A stretch of DNA of 64,000 nt from Fibrobacter sp. UWH6 (GTDB lineage: Bacteria; Fibrobacterota; Fibrobacteria; Fibrobacterales; Fibrobacteraceae). The stretch spans positions 124,001 through 188,000 of the forward strand of contig NZ_FRAX01000001.1 of the NCBI RefSeq assembly GCF_900142465.1. The letters are read 5' to 3'. Below, piece after piece: positions 42,320 through 51,954 of this stretch (positions within the stretch are counted from its first letter, which is position 1; each line of letters opens with the position of its first letter). The notes under the pieces were generated by a model, which made no database searches, had not been told where the DNA came from, and saw only the letters and a list, made by a program, of their open reading frames with translations. A program made the position numbers and the translations under genes.

Positions 42320-43999
42320 TTAGTTATTGGGAAATTTCTTTCCTGTAAGGTCAAAAATTTGGGGTTGATCCTTGTTTTGATCGACCTTGTGGACCTGAAC
42401 TTTATTTCCCTTGATTATGAGTCTTGTTCCTGCAGATTTAAAGTTCGTTTTGGTCTCTTGCTTACCCTTAAGGCTTGCAATTTCAGACACGTCTGCCAAT
42501 TCGTACTTGTCCCAACCCGGCATATCTTCCAGGGTGATTACGAAGTCGTTGTTCATGACGGTCTTCCAGGTTTCTGCCGTATTGTCGTTTGCCCAGCCTT
42601 CCATGGCGTAGTCACCGTACCAGGGCATGAACCAGCTCCAGTTGGCTCCATCGGCCTTCATTTCGTCGGGGAAGGGAACAGAACCATTTTCACTTAAGGC
42701 GATAATCTTCTTGCCGCCGTAAATATCCTTCACGGTTTCAAAACTGCCCACCAGGCTGGAGTGGTTTGCTTCGCGAGGATAGTAATAGTAATCGCGGCCC
42801 ACAACGTCTACGTATTCGTCGCCAGGGTACCAATCGATGGCGTCCTTGGCTTCGTCGGTGGTCCAGACCCAAATGAGATTATGCAGGTCTTTCTTGTTGA
42901 CGAAAATATCGAACATCAAACGATAAAGGGCGACGCAGGCTTCGGCACCATCGGTACCCCACCAGAACCACTTACCGGCGGCTTCGTGAAGGGGGCGCCA
43001 CAATACGGCAACACCGGCTTCCTGTAAAGTGTGAAGGCTGTCGGCAATCATTTCCAGATCGCGGACAATGGCCTTGTATTCGTCGGATTCTGTTTTCCAC
43101 TTTTTGGTAGTCAGGTCGTAAGCCTTGGTGACGCTGAATGTGGTGAATGGATCGTTTCCGCTGGACTCGGTGTAGAAGGCTTCCACATCCCACATGGGGT
43201 CTTTCCAGTGCCAGTTAAATTGAGGGATGCCTCCCTGCTTCCAGACGTACTTTGCCATTTCCAGGGTGGCGTGGGTGTAGCCCTGATGCCACATGCCGTC
43301 GGAGCCGCTGCCGCTGGCGTGCAAGAAGTCAAAACCTACCAGCACCACGTTCTTGCCGGAGGCATCTGCGATGTACTTCAATTCAGTCTGAGTTTCGTAA
43401 GTCTGAGGCGTGTACCTACCGTCATTTTCGAAGGGACGTTCCGTCATGACGCCGCTAATGACTCGCTTTCCAAAATTTGTCAGCAGGAAGTTATAGAGCT
43501 TCTGTGCGCTTTCGGTAGGTTCCGGTGTCACGGGACTTGCGCTCAGACTGAATGGGGCCGCTTCGTATTCGGTAAGCTCGATGTAGTCCAGATTCACCCA
43601 GCCCCAGGAATGTACAATACCGATGGTGTTGTCGCCCTTGTTCAGCTTGATTTTTCCTGCACCCTTGATGGTGGAAAACTCGTCGTTCATGCCGAAGGAA
43701 ATTTGACCTGCGGAGATTCCGTTGATAGTCAAGTTCTGAATTTTGTCAGTCCCGTCGGTAGGGAGCATGTAATTGGCCCACAGGGTGTAATAACCTGTTT
43801 CAGGAACGTTCACCTTGAATTCCAAATTGCCCTCTTTCATAGCCACATAAGAGCCTCCAGAAACGCCTGCCTTGGAAACAACTTCAACTTTATGGTCGTC
43901 GGCGAGAACGGCGTCTTCGGCTTCTAGGCGAATTGCTGCGGCGTTGGCCGAAACCAGGGCGGCCAATCCAAAAAACGGGGCTTGTTTAAACATGTTCAT
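42320..43999 (-). CDS. Secreted GH26 beta-mannanase with CBM35 and shortened C-terminus
   Basis: 559 residues. Signal peptide about 1-22, then a CBM35 domain opening IRLEAEDAVLADDHK. The GH26 domain carries VLWRPLHEAAGKWFWWG (acid/base) and IIALSENGSVPFPD (nucleophile). The end enters a sorting module at about residue 520 but stops after FDLTGKKFPNN, lacking the final ~30 residues (the GxY strand and Lys end) present in the neighbouring enzymes; no downstream frame restores it. It may therefore be released or retained differently. ATG 43999 has GGAG 7 nt upstream. It is a paralogue of the gene to its left. Confidence 0.88.
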   Translation of the reverse strand: MNMFKQAPFFGLAALVSANAAAIRLEAEDAVLADDHKVEVVSKAGVSGGSYVAMKEGNLEFKVNVPETGYYTLWANYMLPTDGTDKIQNLTINGISAGQISFGMNDEFSTIKGAGKIKLNKGDNTIGIVHSWGWVNLDYIELTEYEAAPFSLSASPVTPEPTESAQKLYNFLLTNFGKRVISGVMTERPFENDGRYTPQTYETQTELKYIADASGKNVVLVGFDFLHASGSGSDGMWHQGYTHATLEMAKYVWKQGGIPQFNWHWKDPMWDVEAFYTESSGNDPFTTFSVTKAYDLTTKKWKTESDEYKAIVRDLEMIADSLHTLQEAGVAVLWRPLHEAAGKWFWWGTDGAEACVALYRLMFDIFVNKKDLHNLIWVWTTDEAKDAIDWYPGDEYVDVVGRDYYYYPREANHSSLVGSFETVKDIYGGKKIIALSENGSVPFPDEMKADGANWSWFMPWYGDYAMEGWANDNTAETWKTVMNNDFVITLEDMPGWDKYELADVSEIASLKGKQETKTNFKSAGTRLIIKGNKVQVHKVDQNKDQPQIFDLTGKKFPNN

Positions 44000-44030
44000 T
44001 CCAAAACTCCATGTATACATATTCTTTTAG

Positions 44031-44063
44031 AAAAAAACGCCGCGGTGTCCCGCGACGTTTTCC
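44031..44063 (-). terminator. Terminator of the GH5 gene
   Basis: Stem AAAACG.CGCGG with CCGCG.CGTTTT, T run on the minus strand. Confidence 0.8.
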
Positions 44064-44083
44064 CACACATCAAACTTGATGAA

Positions 44084-46102
44084 TTACTTGATGATGATCG
44101 GCTGGGTTGCGGTGATGCCTGCGCCCTTGACGCGTACGATGTACTGACCCTTGGACATGTCGGTCATATCGAATGCGTGGGTGCCTGCAGACAGGGTTCC
44201 GCGATAGAGGGTGGCGACGCGCTTGCCGTTCATACCGAACACATCTACGTTAACCAGGCCCGCGGAAGCGGCAGTGAACATGATGCTGTTTCCGTTTACA
44301 GACATCTTTGTAGCAGGTGCTGCTGCGGTAGCCTTGATTGCTGTCGTTGCCGGAGTTCCGTCAAAGTAAGTTTCCACCTTGGTAATGGTAGCCTGTTCCG
44401 GGGAGAATGTGTCGAATTCTGTATCGAAGTTGTTGATGACGATTGCGCCGTCGTCAACAACGACATTGTCGATTAGAACTTCGCCGCTGAAGGCATCCGT
44501 AGTCATCTTGATAATGACTTGGCTGAGGTTGCCTAGATTGCTGGTGATGGGGAAGTCGTCTTCCCAGTAGGCGAACTTGTCGATGGGGAAGGTGCAAGTT
44601 GCGGTTTCGCCTGCTGCTACGTCGCAGTAACTGTTGGCATTGTACCAGCCCCATGCGGTATGAGTGTCGCTGGCGTTAGTCTTCAATGCCATGGTATACT
44701 GAAGATCGCTGGTAGAGCTGTTCTTTACGGTGAAGGTAATAGCCTTTGCTGTTCCCAGGTTGGTTGCAAAGTTATAAGTCAGGTTTGCACCTTCGGAAGC
44801 ATCAACGCCTGCGTAGGTGACTTTCATCCAGCCGTTTTGTCCGCTAGCGGATGCTGCAAAGTCAGAGAGCTTGACCTTGCTGGAATCTAACTTGTAGATG
44901 GTGGTTAGTGCTTCTGCGGAATTGGCGAGGCTCCAGATGGCGTTCAGGTAGAAACTGTTGCCGGCTTCTTCATGGAGTGTCCAGCCCATGGCGCCGGAAT
45001 AGCCGTTCTTGAATGCGTAGGTGTAAGCATCTGCAATGGTCATCTGGCGAGATCCAGCAGGGTCGCTGCTGAGGTTGCCACCACTGGTGTTCACGTTCAC
45101 CCAGTCAGCACCCGGGAGCTCGCCTACCACCATGGGCTTGTCCAGCATGTAGTAGCTGTATGGGTTGTGGAAGGGACTTGCGCTGTTGGGATTCCATTCG
45201 GGATAGTAGTGAACTTGGTAGAAGTCCAGGGTTCCCTTGGGGTACTTGTTTTCGCCGGCGGCCAACAGCATGGCGTCGGTGTAGTAGTTCTTGCCGCATT
45301 TGTCGCTAGTCATGGTGAAGCGGGCGCTACCGTTAGAAACCAGGTTGTTGGGGGCTTCTTTATGGATGGCGTCTGCGGTCATGTTGATGACGCGCTGGAT
45401 ATACTTGATATCCACCAGTTCGGTGCCCCAGCCGTTACCGAAGTTTTCGGTACTAGTCATACCTTCCGGTTCGTTAAACACTTCCCAGGCGAGGAGTGCG
45501 GGATGATTCTTGTATGCCTTTACCAGCGGAAGCACAGCCTTGTCAATGAAAGCCTGTGTTGCGGCTTCTTCCTTAAGAATCAATTCGTTGGCGGTAAAGT
45601 CAAAACGACCGCCCCAACTTGTTGTGCTTTCGTAGTCCTTCTTCATCATGTCGAAGGAAAGAAGGCAGAGGTCTACCACGATGCCGTATTCTTCGGCGAT
45701 ATCCAGAACCATACCGACGTTCTTGATGGTCTGTTCTTCGATGCCTGTGGCGTAATGGGTGGTGGGATCAAAGCTTGGGTCCATGGTGTTGTTGGTGAAA
45801 AGCCACCAACGAATGGAGTTACCGCCTGCAGCGCGAAGATCCTTCAAATCCTTACGGACTGCATTTTCGTCGATGGTCATCAGCTTGCCGTTGGCGTCCT
45901 TACCAACGTCCTGGCTGAAGTTCCACCAGGCGATATTCATACCGTTGAGAAATACTTCATTGCCGTTGTAGCAGAGCTTGCTCTTGTCGTTTGCGCAAAT
46001 GCTCATTTTATAACCATCGCCGTTTGCGGCCATGGCTGAAGTTGCGAAAAAGGCGCCGCCCACCAGGGAAAGCGCTAAAGCTTTTTTTAAAATTTTGTTC
46101 AT
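44084..46102 (-). CDS. Secreted GH5 endo-beta-mannanase
   Basis: 672 residues. Signal peptide about 1-25 (SAMAA). The GH5 barrel (about 30-410) has FLNGMNIAWWNF, GGNSIRWWLF, the acid/base Glu in LLAWEVFNEPEGM and the nucleophile Glu in PMVVGELPGADW; this set fits the mannanase subfamilies of GH5. Residues ~420-590 form a beta-sandwich like mannan-binding CBMs (exact family uncertain). The C-terminal ~75 residues are a complete sorting module (VDVFGMNGKRVATL; MSKGQYIVRVKG; ending IIIK). ATG 46102 follows GGAGTATACTT. Middle gene of the mannan cluster. Confidence 0.87.
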   Translation of the reverse strand: MNKILKKALALSLVGGAFFATSAMAANGDGYKMSICANDKSKLCYNGNEVFLNGMNIAWWNFSQDVGKDANGKLMTIDENAVRKDLKDLRAAGGNSIRWWLFTNNTMDPSFDPTTHYATGIEEQTIKNVGMVLDIAEEYGIVVDLCLLSFDMMKKDYESTTSWGGRFDFTANELILKEEAATQAFIDKAVLPLVKAYKNHPALLAWEVFNEPEGMTSTENFGNGWGTELVDIKYIQRVINMTADAIHKEAPNNLVSNGSARFTMTSDKCGKNYYTDAMLLAAGENKYPKGTLDFYQVHYYPEWNPNSASPFHNPYSYYMLDKPMVVGELPGADWVNVNTSGGNLSSDPAGSRQMTIADAYTYAFKNGYSGAMGWTLHEEAGNSFYLNAIWSLANSAEALTTIYKLDSSKVKLSDFAASASGQNGWMKVTYAGVDASEGANLTYNFATNLGTAKAITFTVKNSSTSDLQYTMALKTNASDTHTAWGWYNANSYCDVAAGETATCTFPIDKFAYWEDDFPITSNLGNLSQVIIKMTTDAFSGEVLIDNVVVDDGAIVINNFDTEFDTFSPEQATITKVETYFDGTPATTAIKATAAAPATKMSVNGNSIMFTAASAGLVNVDVFGMNGKRVATLYRGTLSAGTHAFDMTDMSKGQYIVRVKGAGITATQPIIIK

Positions 46103-46211
46103 AAGTATACTCCAAACAAGCGTCTTCAGAGACGCAAAAATACCAAACAACAGAGTTAATATAATTTATTTTGGTAGTTTAAATCAAAGTGTTCTTTTTT
46201 TTTTATCAAAA

Positions 46212-46246
46212 CAAAAAATGCTTCGGAATTTTATCCCGAAGCATAA
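46212..46246 (-). terminator. Terminator of the GH26 lipoprotein gene
   Basis: Nine-bp stem ATGCTTCGG/CCGAAGCAT (46218-46226 with 46236-46244), T run on the minus strand. Confidence 0.85.
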
Positions 46247-46271
46247 ACTTTTACCTTTGTAGAAAAAGGGA

Positions 46272-48152
46272 TTACTGTGCGCCACCGATAATGGTTGCGT
46301 CCATGAACTGTCCTTCCTGGACTTCAACTGTGGCGGGTTTGTTGAAATCGCTCAAAGCTGTTCCGTCGTCTGCGACAACATCGTCGTAGAAAATCGTTCC
46401 GTTTACACCCGGGGTGGAAATTTCCAGGAGGATTGTGGAAACGTCTGCGAGATAGGCTGTCAGTTCTTCACCTTCAAGAACGGTCTGGTTTGCGGCTGTT
46501 GTTGCAAGATCAATTTCACAGGCTTCCTTGGCGCCGCCGTTAATCCAGCAGCCGTCGGGCTGAGCCCATTTCCACTTGGAGTCCATGAAGGCGATGGTGA
46601 ACCACAGACCGTCTCCGTTATTGGAATTGTCAACATTGAATGTGAGCTTGGTTGCCTTGGACAGGTCGACGACGGAACCTCCGTGGAGGACTACGTTGCC
46701 GCGAACGGTGTCTTCTGGAGAACTTGCTGTCATGACAACCTGCAAGTATCCATTGGTGGCGATGTCTTCAGGAAGCACGAGGGGTGCCTTTTCAACGGCG
46801 GTATCCAGGTCTGCAAGGGCGTATCCGACGACGCATGCTGCTGCAGGAGCGTTGCTGATGGTGTAATTGTCCCAACCGGGCATGTCTTCCAGGGCGAATA
46901 CGCAAGGATCTGCCAGGTTTGCTGCCCAGACGGTGTTCTTGGTCTTGCTGACGTACTTGCCGTCCCAGCTTTCATACCAAGGCATGTTCCAGCTCCAGAC
47001 GGCGTTGTCGGCGTGCATCAGGGATGCGTCAGGGATAGGACCATTTTCAGAGAGTGCGATGATCTTGTCGCCATGAATAGTCTTCATGTTGCTGAATACA
47101 GCTGCGTTGCTCTGATAGTCATAGGACTTGTTGTAGATGTCTACGGAGAACACGTCGTAATAGGCACTACCCGGATCCCACGTTGCATCGCTGAAGATTG
47201 TCTTTTCTGCATTCCACACCCATACCAGGTTCTTTACGCCGTTGACCTTGACCATGCGGTCATAAACGAGACGATAGAGGGCTGCGTATTCTGCGCCCTG
47301 GTGCATCTTGTCGGTGGCGCTCCACCAGAACCAGGCTCCACCGGATTCATGAAGGGGACGGAAGATTGCAGCTACGCCCTGTTCCTGAAGCTGGAGGAAG
47401 TATTCAGAAATTTCATCAATGTCGGCGACAATCTGCTGGTAGGCTTCGGATGTTTCGTCCCATTCGGTGGTTCCTGCCTTAAAACCTGCAGCGTAGTCAA
47501 AAGTGGTAAATTCGCTGGCGTTACCCTTCTTGGTGTAGAAGGCGTCGATAGCGTGGCTGGGGTCCTTCCAGTGCCAGGAGAAGGCCGGAATACCGCCCTG
47601 CTTCCAAAGGTCCGCTGCTGCTTCCACAGCCATCTTTGTATAACTCTTGTACCATGCATCTCCGGCATTGACACCGTTTGCGAACAGGAAGTCAAAACCC
47701 ACCAGCGCGGGATATTTGCCTGCGGCTTCGTATACGGCCTTGACGTCGATCATTTCCTTGACGGTGGCTGTGTTGACGTCACCGGTCTGAACACCGGAAA
47801 CTGTACGAGAACCGAAGTTGGTGGCGAGGAAGTTGTAAAGCTTCTGGGCGCTAGCAGTAGCTCCTTCTGTAACCGGAGCGTAGCTGAAGGTTCCGGGCAC
47901 GTTGGTAATCGGAGTGTTGTTTCCTTCGTTTCCGTTGTCAGATACTGCAGTGGTATCGATGGTCGTGTTAGATGTGTCGGTAGGAGTGCCAGAAGGTGTG
48001 CCGGTGCTGTCGCTAGGTGTGGCGGCGGGATCATCTCCCACAACGGTAGTCTGTTCTTCAGGACCGCTGCTAGAATCGTCTGAGCATGCTGTTGTCAGAA
48101 TAGCTGCAGTTGCAGCCAAGCCAAATGCCAAGAGGGATTTCTTGATATTCAT
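46272..48152 (-). CDS. GH26 beta-mannanase lipoprotein with C-terminal CBM
   Basis: 626 residues. The N-terminus is a lipoprotein signal (basic MNIKK, hydrophobic core, lipobox LTTAC with Cys at about 28), followed by a Ser/Thr/Pro-rich linker to about residue 95. The GH26 domain has AIFRPLHESGGAWFWW and IIALSENGPIPD. The C-terminal ~190 residues form a beta-sandwich that looks like the mannan-binding module also seen in the GH5 neighbour (LTFNVDNSNNGDGLWFTIAFMD; WINGGAKEACEIDL). There is no sorting module, so it should be membrane-anchored rather than released. ATG 48152 has GGAG upstream and TATAAT at 48196-48191. Confidence 0.88.
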   Translation of the reverse strand: MNIKKSLLAFGLAATAAILTTACSDDSSSGPEEQTTVVGDDPAATPSDSTGTPSGTPTDTSNTTIDTTAVSDNGNEGNNTPITNVPGTFSYAPVTEGATASAQKLYNFLATNFGSRTVSGVQTGDVNTATVKEMIDVKAVYEAAGKYPALVGFDFLFANGVNAGDAWYKSYTKMAVEAAADLWKQGGIPAFSWHWKDPSHAIDAFYTKKGNASEFTTFDYAAGFKAGTTEWDETSEAYQQIVADIDEISEYFLQLQEQGVAAIFRPLHESGGAWFWWSATDKMHQGAEYAALYRLVYDRMVKVNGVKNLVWVWNAEKTIFSDATWDPGSAYYDVFSVDIYNKSYDYQSNAAVFSNMKTIHGDKIIALSENGPIPDASLMHADNAVWSWNMPWYESWDGKYVSKTKNTVWAANLADPCVFALEDMPGWDNYTISNAPAAACVVGYALADLDTAVEKAPLVLPEDIATNGYLQVVMTASSPEDTVRGNVVLHGGSVVDLSKATKLTFNVDNSNNGDGLWFTIAFMDSKWKWAQPDGCWINGGAKEACEIDLATTAANQTVLEGEELTAYLADVSTILLEISTPGVNGTIFYDDVVADDGTALSDFNKPATVEVQEGQFMDATIIGGAQ

Positions 48153-48190
48153 AAACACTCCATACAAAAAGATTTACTTGACTAAAATTA

Positions 48191-48196
48191 TATTCC
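48191..48196 (-). promoter_or_regulatory. -10 box of the GH26 lipoprotein gene
   Basis: TATAAT on the minus strand, about 40 nt upstream of the ATG; no clear -35. Confidence 0.35.
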
Positions 48197-48270
48197 TGAG
48201 AGGAGAAAATTCTTTTTTTGATGTTCTATGTTGTAATAACGTTGAATGGAACACAACAAACTTTTTAATG

Positions 48271-48308
48271 AAAAAAATGGCGTTTTCTTTCGAAAAAAGC
48301 CATTTTCT
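48271..48308 (-). terminator. Terminator of the aldose epimerase gene
   Basis: Stem AAAATGGC with GCCATTTT and an inner TTTTC/GAAAA pairing; T run on the minus strand. Confidence 0.8.
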
Positions 48309-48333
48309 TTAAGTGTGTTGCGAAATAGAAAAG

Positions 48334-49329
48334 CTATTTCTCAATAAAGTTGAAGCCGAACTCAAAAGTGCGGGATTCGCCCGGAGGAATCACGATGAGA
48401 CCGCGGTGATGGTTCAGGGCATCCGGTTCCGTGGTCATGGGCTCGATGGCGATGCTCATGCGGTCGGGGGGAGTGTACATCTGGATGGCGTTATACTGTT
48501 CGATACCGGCGCGCTGCCAGATGTCCAGCAGGTACTTCTCGCTTTCCAGCAAAACGTGTGCGTTGTTGATGAAATCTGCATCGGCGGGAGTCTGGGCGAA
48601 TTCCTTGCCCAGGCAGAAACAGTCATTGATGAATTCATCGGAAATCTTGCGAGACGGGACGAAACGGGTGTCTTCCTTGAAGTTGCCGGTGGGGAGGTCT
48701 GCGGAATCCAGCACGGCCAGATTTGTCACAGGCATGGAGAGGGTTAGTTCGTCAATCTTTTCGCCCAGGCTGAAGTAGGGGTGCCAACCTTCGGAATAGG
48801 GCATGTCCTTCTGGCCCAGGTTTTCGACCTTGGAGTAGATGGTCACCTTTTCACCTGTGTAGATGATGGTGTTGGTGGCGCGGAAGGGGAAGGGGAAGCC
48901 GGCGTAGGCGCCAGACCAGTCGCAAGTGAATACTGCTGTGCAGCAGTCGTTATCGCTTTCAAAACTCTGGAAAGTCCATTCCCTGTTCTGCAAGAAACCA
49001 TGAAGGGCGTGGGGAGCCCAGCTAACGTTGTTTTCCAGCTGGTATTCGTTGCCGTTCCAGTTGAATTTGGCAAAACCGGTTCTTCCCGGGAAGGGGGTCA
49101 GTCGGCAGCCGGCGTTGGTATCAGGGCCCACCTGGTGGATGGTGGAACCGTCGCGGTAACCGAACAATAGATCAAGCAGTTCGCCGTGTTTTTCGTTTAC
49201 GGGTACGCGCCAGGCGTTAAGGCCTCCACCGTAGCCGCTAAGGATTTCGAATTCTGCACCGTCATCGCGCTGCAATACATAACACTGGACAGTACCCAGG
49301 GGGCGAGAAATAATCTTGAACTGACTCAT
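48334..49329 (-). CDS. galM: Aldose 1-epimerase
   Basis: 331 residues, cytoplasmic. Galactose mutarotase-like beta-sandwich: the substrate-binding region NAGCRLTPFPGRTGF, WAPHALHGFL with the catalytic-type histidine, SEGWHPYFSLG with the second histidine, and the C-terminal Glu region FGFNFIEK preceded by IVIPPGES. It interconverts alpha and beta anomers of free sugars released by the glycanases upstream. It is the right-hand end of the mannan cluster; that link is by position. Confidence 0.82.
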   Translation of the reverse strand: MSQFKIISRPLGTVQCYVLQRDDGAEFEILSGYGGGLNAWRVPVNEKHGELLDLLFGYRDGSTIHQVGPDTNAGCRLTPFPGRTGFAKFNWNGNEYQLENNVSWAPHALHGFLQNREWTFQSFESDNDCCTAVFTCDWSGAYAGFPFPFRATNTIIYTGEKVTIYSKVENLGQKDMPYSEGWHPYFSLGEKIDELTLSMPVTNLAVLDSADLPTGNFKEDTRFVPSRKISDEFINDCFCLGKEFAQTPADADFINNAHVLLESEKYLLDIWQRAGIEQYNAIQMYTPPDRMSIAIEPMTTEPDALNHHRGLIVIPPGESRTFEFGFNFIEK

Positions 49330-49522
49330 ATGTAGGGAATCTAGATAATAAAATCAGCATTCCAATAGTGAATATAGCCGAGTAATAAAAATGTATTAGT
49401 CTTGCCAATTTGTGGAAGTTTTTTGTAAGCATGATTTGCCGTAAATCACAGTTAACACAATTCCGTCAATGGTCCATTTTGTTGTATTGGACAGAGAAAA
49501 ATGAATTTCTATTTTTCACACC

Positions 49523-50905
49523 ATGGAAAAACAGACTATTGTAGCCCCGATGACCCCCAACGGCGTAAGTGCCGTGGCTGCCATTCGTGTCAGCGGCCCC
49601 CAGGTGAAATCCGTGGTGAAGACCCTCTTTGGTGAAAAGGCCGTGGCTGGGCTTAAATCCCACATGGCAAAACTGGGTACAGCCAAGTGGCCAGCTTCTG
49701 TTGAAGGTGGATGCCGTGCCGGGGCTGTGATTGATAGTCTGCTGTACTTGTATTTTGAAGGTCCCAATTCTTATACTGGCGAAGATGTCCTGGAACTTTA
49801 CCCCCATGGCAATCCCCTAATTGTCCGTGACCTGCTTCAGGCTTGCCGAATGGTAGAGGGGGTGCGCCTGGCTGAACCGGGTGAATATACCCGTCGAGCT
49901 TTTTTGAACGGGAAGATGGACTTGACCCAGGCGGAGTCTGTGGCTGACGTGATTCACAGCGCAAACCGTTCCGAATTGGAAAACGCCCACCGTTTGCTGG
50001 GAGGCGCCCTTTCTAAAAAGGTTTCTGCCCTCACCGAGCAGGTGAAGGATATTTCTGCCCGCATGGAACTGGATGTGGATTTCGCCGAAGAAGAGGCGGA
50101 TCCGGATTACGCTGGCTGGGAAACCCGCTTTGTGGCCATTCGCCAGTCGGTTCAGGGAATTCTGGATAGTTTCCGCGGCAAGGCTGAAGTGGGCCGCTTG
50201 CCTCTGGTGGTCTTGTATGGAGCCCCTAATGCAGGTAAGTCCAGCTTGGTAAATGCATTGCTAGGTGAAGACCGTATTCTTGTCAGTGACATTGCGGGAA
50301 CCACCCGCGACTTCGTGGAAGTCCGTCTGTTCCTGGATGGTGGCGAAATCCGTCTGGTGGATACCGCTGGCCTTGCCGAAAAGGCTGCCGACGCTCTGGA
50401 TGCCTTAAGCATGGAAAAGAGTAAGCAAATTTTGGCTGAAGCGGATATGAAAATCTTGTTAGTTGATGGAACAACTAGCGTCATCCTGAACCCCGAAGGG
50501 GTGAAGGATCCAGTAGGCATGAATGTTCATCCGGATCTTGTTCTGCAAACGAAGGCTGACCTTTCTAGGGATGTCGCTCTGAACTCGGTTCAGGGGCAAC
50601 TTGCCATATCTTCAAAAACAGGCGCAGGTCTCGCTGAACTTAAATCCGCTCTCAACGCCCGCCTTTTCAAGAATCGCGAAAATTCCGAAGACCTCTGGAT
50701 CACAAGCGAACGCGAAAAGGCCTGCCTCGAAGATGCTCTTGCCGGCATCGATCGCGTGCTTCTACAGTTGCGTTCCAATCCCGCAGTAGAACTGCTGGCC
50801 TTTGAAATGCAAATCGTTCGCCGCGCCCTCCAGAGCATTACCGGCGAAATCTCATCTGAAGACGTTTTACAATCCATCTTTGCGGGGTTCTGCATTGGGA
50901 AATAG
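49523..50905 (+). CDS. mnmE: tRNA uridine-5-carboxymethylaminomethyl(34) GTPase
   Basis: 460 residues, normal length. N-terminal folate-binding domain (QTIVAPMTPNGVSAVAAIRVSG; GEYTRRAFLNGKMDLTQAE), G domain with P-loop GAPNAGKSSLVNALL, switch DIAGTTRDFV and DTAGLAEKA, and the C-terminal CIGK motif with catalytic cysteine. With MnmG it modifies the wobble uridine of certain tRNAs. The NKxD motif is altered: the expected segment reads LVLQTKADLS. The 3' end overlaps the next gene. Confidence 0.93.
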   Translation: MEKQTIVAPMTPNGVSAVAAIRVSGPQVKSVVKTLFGEKAVAGLKSHMAKLGTAKWPASVEGGCRAGAVIDSLLYLYFEGPNSYTGEDVLELYPHGNPLIVRDLLQACRMVEGVRLAEPGEYTRRAFLNGKMDLTQAESVADVIHSANRSELENAHRLLGGALSKKVSALTEQVKDISARMELDVDFAEEEADPDYAGWETRFVAIRQSVQGILDSFRGKAEVGRLPLVVLYGAPNAGKSSLVNALLGEDRILVSDIAGTTRDFVEVRLFLDGGEIRLVDTAGLAEKAADALDALSMEKSKQILAEADMKILLVDGTTSVILNPEGVKDPVGMNVHPDLVLQTKADLSRDVALNSVQGQLAISSKTGAGLAELKSALNARLFKNRENSEDLWITSEREKACLEDALAGIDRVLLQLRSNPAVELLAFEMQIVRRALQSITGEISSEDVLQSIFAGFCIGK

Positions 50906-51776
50906 TTATATTGGCGCGCTGCTCGCCATTTTCATATTTGGCTCCTACATGGTGCCGCTGAAGAAATGGTCTTCCTATTCTTCCTGGTCCTTCCTTTCCA
51001 TGATGACCACGGGGGCGTTAATTTGTTCCCTGGTGATTGCCTTTGTGACAGGATCTTTCAACTTGAACCCCATGGGCCTGCTTTGCGGTCTTTTGTGGGT
51101 GGCAGGCGGGGCTTTCAGCTTCTGGGCGGTTCAAGCCGAGGCTGACCTTGCTGGAGCAGGTGTCCGTGCCATGGGAGTGAGCATCCTGGCTTCCTTCCTT
51201 TCCGGTGTTCTGCTGTTTGGTGAACCTTCCAACTTTGCGTTGTCCATCCCGGCGATTGTATGCTTTCTGGTGGGCCTGTCCCGCTTGACGCCTTCCTCAG
51301 GAGGCTCCGTTTTTAAGAACTGGCGTTCTTTTTTGGGCGGTTTTGTTTTCGGTACTTACCTCATACCTTTCAAAATAGCGACTGCCCATGGCCTTCAGCT
51401 TTCCGACCTGGAATTTATGTGCCCCCTTTCTATCGGCATCTTTGTGGGAAGCCAGATTCTGGTGGGCATCCTCATGCTCAAACGTAAGAAGGCTTTTGAT
51501 TTCCCGCTGGTGCCCAGCCTCATTTGCGTGGGTACAGGTGCCCTTTGGACTTTTGGCATGCACGGTTGCTTCTGGGCTATCGCTCCTATTGCTGCAGGCG
51601 GTTCCTTGGGATATGCCGTTGGCTATCCCTTGACTCAGCTTAATTTGCTGGTGAACCTTTGCTGGGGTGTGATTGTCTTTGGCGAATACAAGACTGCCAA
51701 GGAACGCATCAAACTTCTGCTGGCGACATTTGTAATTCTCGCCGGCGCAGTGCTCTTGACCCTTTCCAAGGGGTAA
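50895..51776 (+). CDS. Ten-helix sugar/metabolite transporter (GRP/DMT superfamily)
   Basis: 293 residues with ten hydrophobic segments. The opening GALLAIFIFGSYMVPLKKW resembles glucose/ribose porters and related members of the drug/metabolite superfamily (short five-helix repeat, twice). The start is uncertain: the TTG at 50895 lies 11 nt inside the mnmE 3' end and keeps the first helix intact; no in-frame ATG before that helix has a better site. Coupled translation with mnmE is likely. The substrate is unknown, though a sugar is plausible in this glycan-degrading organism. Confidence 0.7.
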   Translation: MGNSYIGALLAIFIFGSYMVPLKKWSSYSSWSFLSMMTTGALICSLVIAFVTGSFNLNPMGLLCGLLWVAGGAFSFWAVQAEADLAGAGVRAMGVSILASFLSGVLLFGEPSNFALSIPAIVCFLVGLSRLTPSSGGSVFKNWRSFLGGFVFGTYLIPFKIATAHGLQLSDLEFMCPLSIGIFVGSQILVGILMLKRKKAFDFPLVPSLICVGTGALWTFGMHGCFWAIAPIAAGGSLGYAVGYPLTQLNLLVNLCWGVIVFGEYKTAKERIKLLLATFVILAGAVLLTLSKG

Positions 51777-51796
51777 TTGAATCTTGGATGTACGCG

Positions 51797-51845
51797 AAAA
51801 AGGCGGTGGAAAACCATTGTTTGAAGCTCTTTCCACTGCCTTTTC
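51797..51845 (+). terminator. Terminator of the transporter gene
   Basis: Long stem AAAAAGGCGGTGGAAA with TTTCCACTGCCTTTT, 17-nt loop, T-rich tail. Confidence 0.85.
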
Positions 51846-51892
51846 TTTATTTTGTGTGTAAAAATCCTACGCGAATTTGGACCGTAGCGGTG

Positions 51893-51919
51893 AAAATTGC
51901 TCCTTTGGGAGCTTTTTTT
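51893..51919 (+). terminator. Second hairpin terminator after the transporter gene
   Basis: Stem GCTCC/GGAGC with a 4-nt loop and seven T. Confidence 0.75.
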
Positions 51920-51954
51920 GTATGTGTTTTACCTTATTTTGTGGATAACATAAT

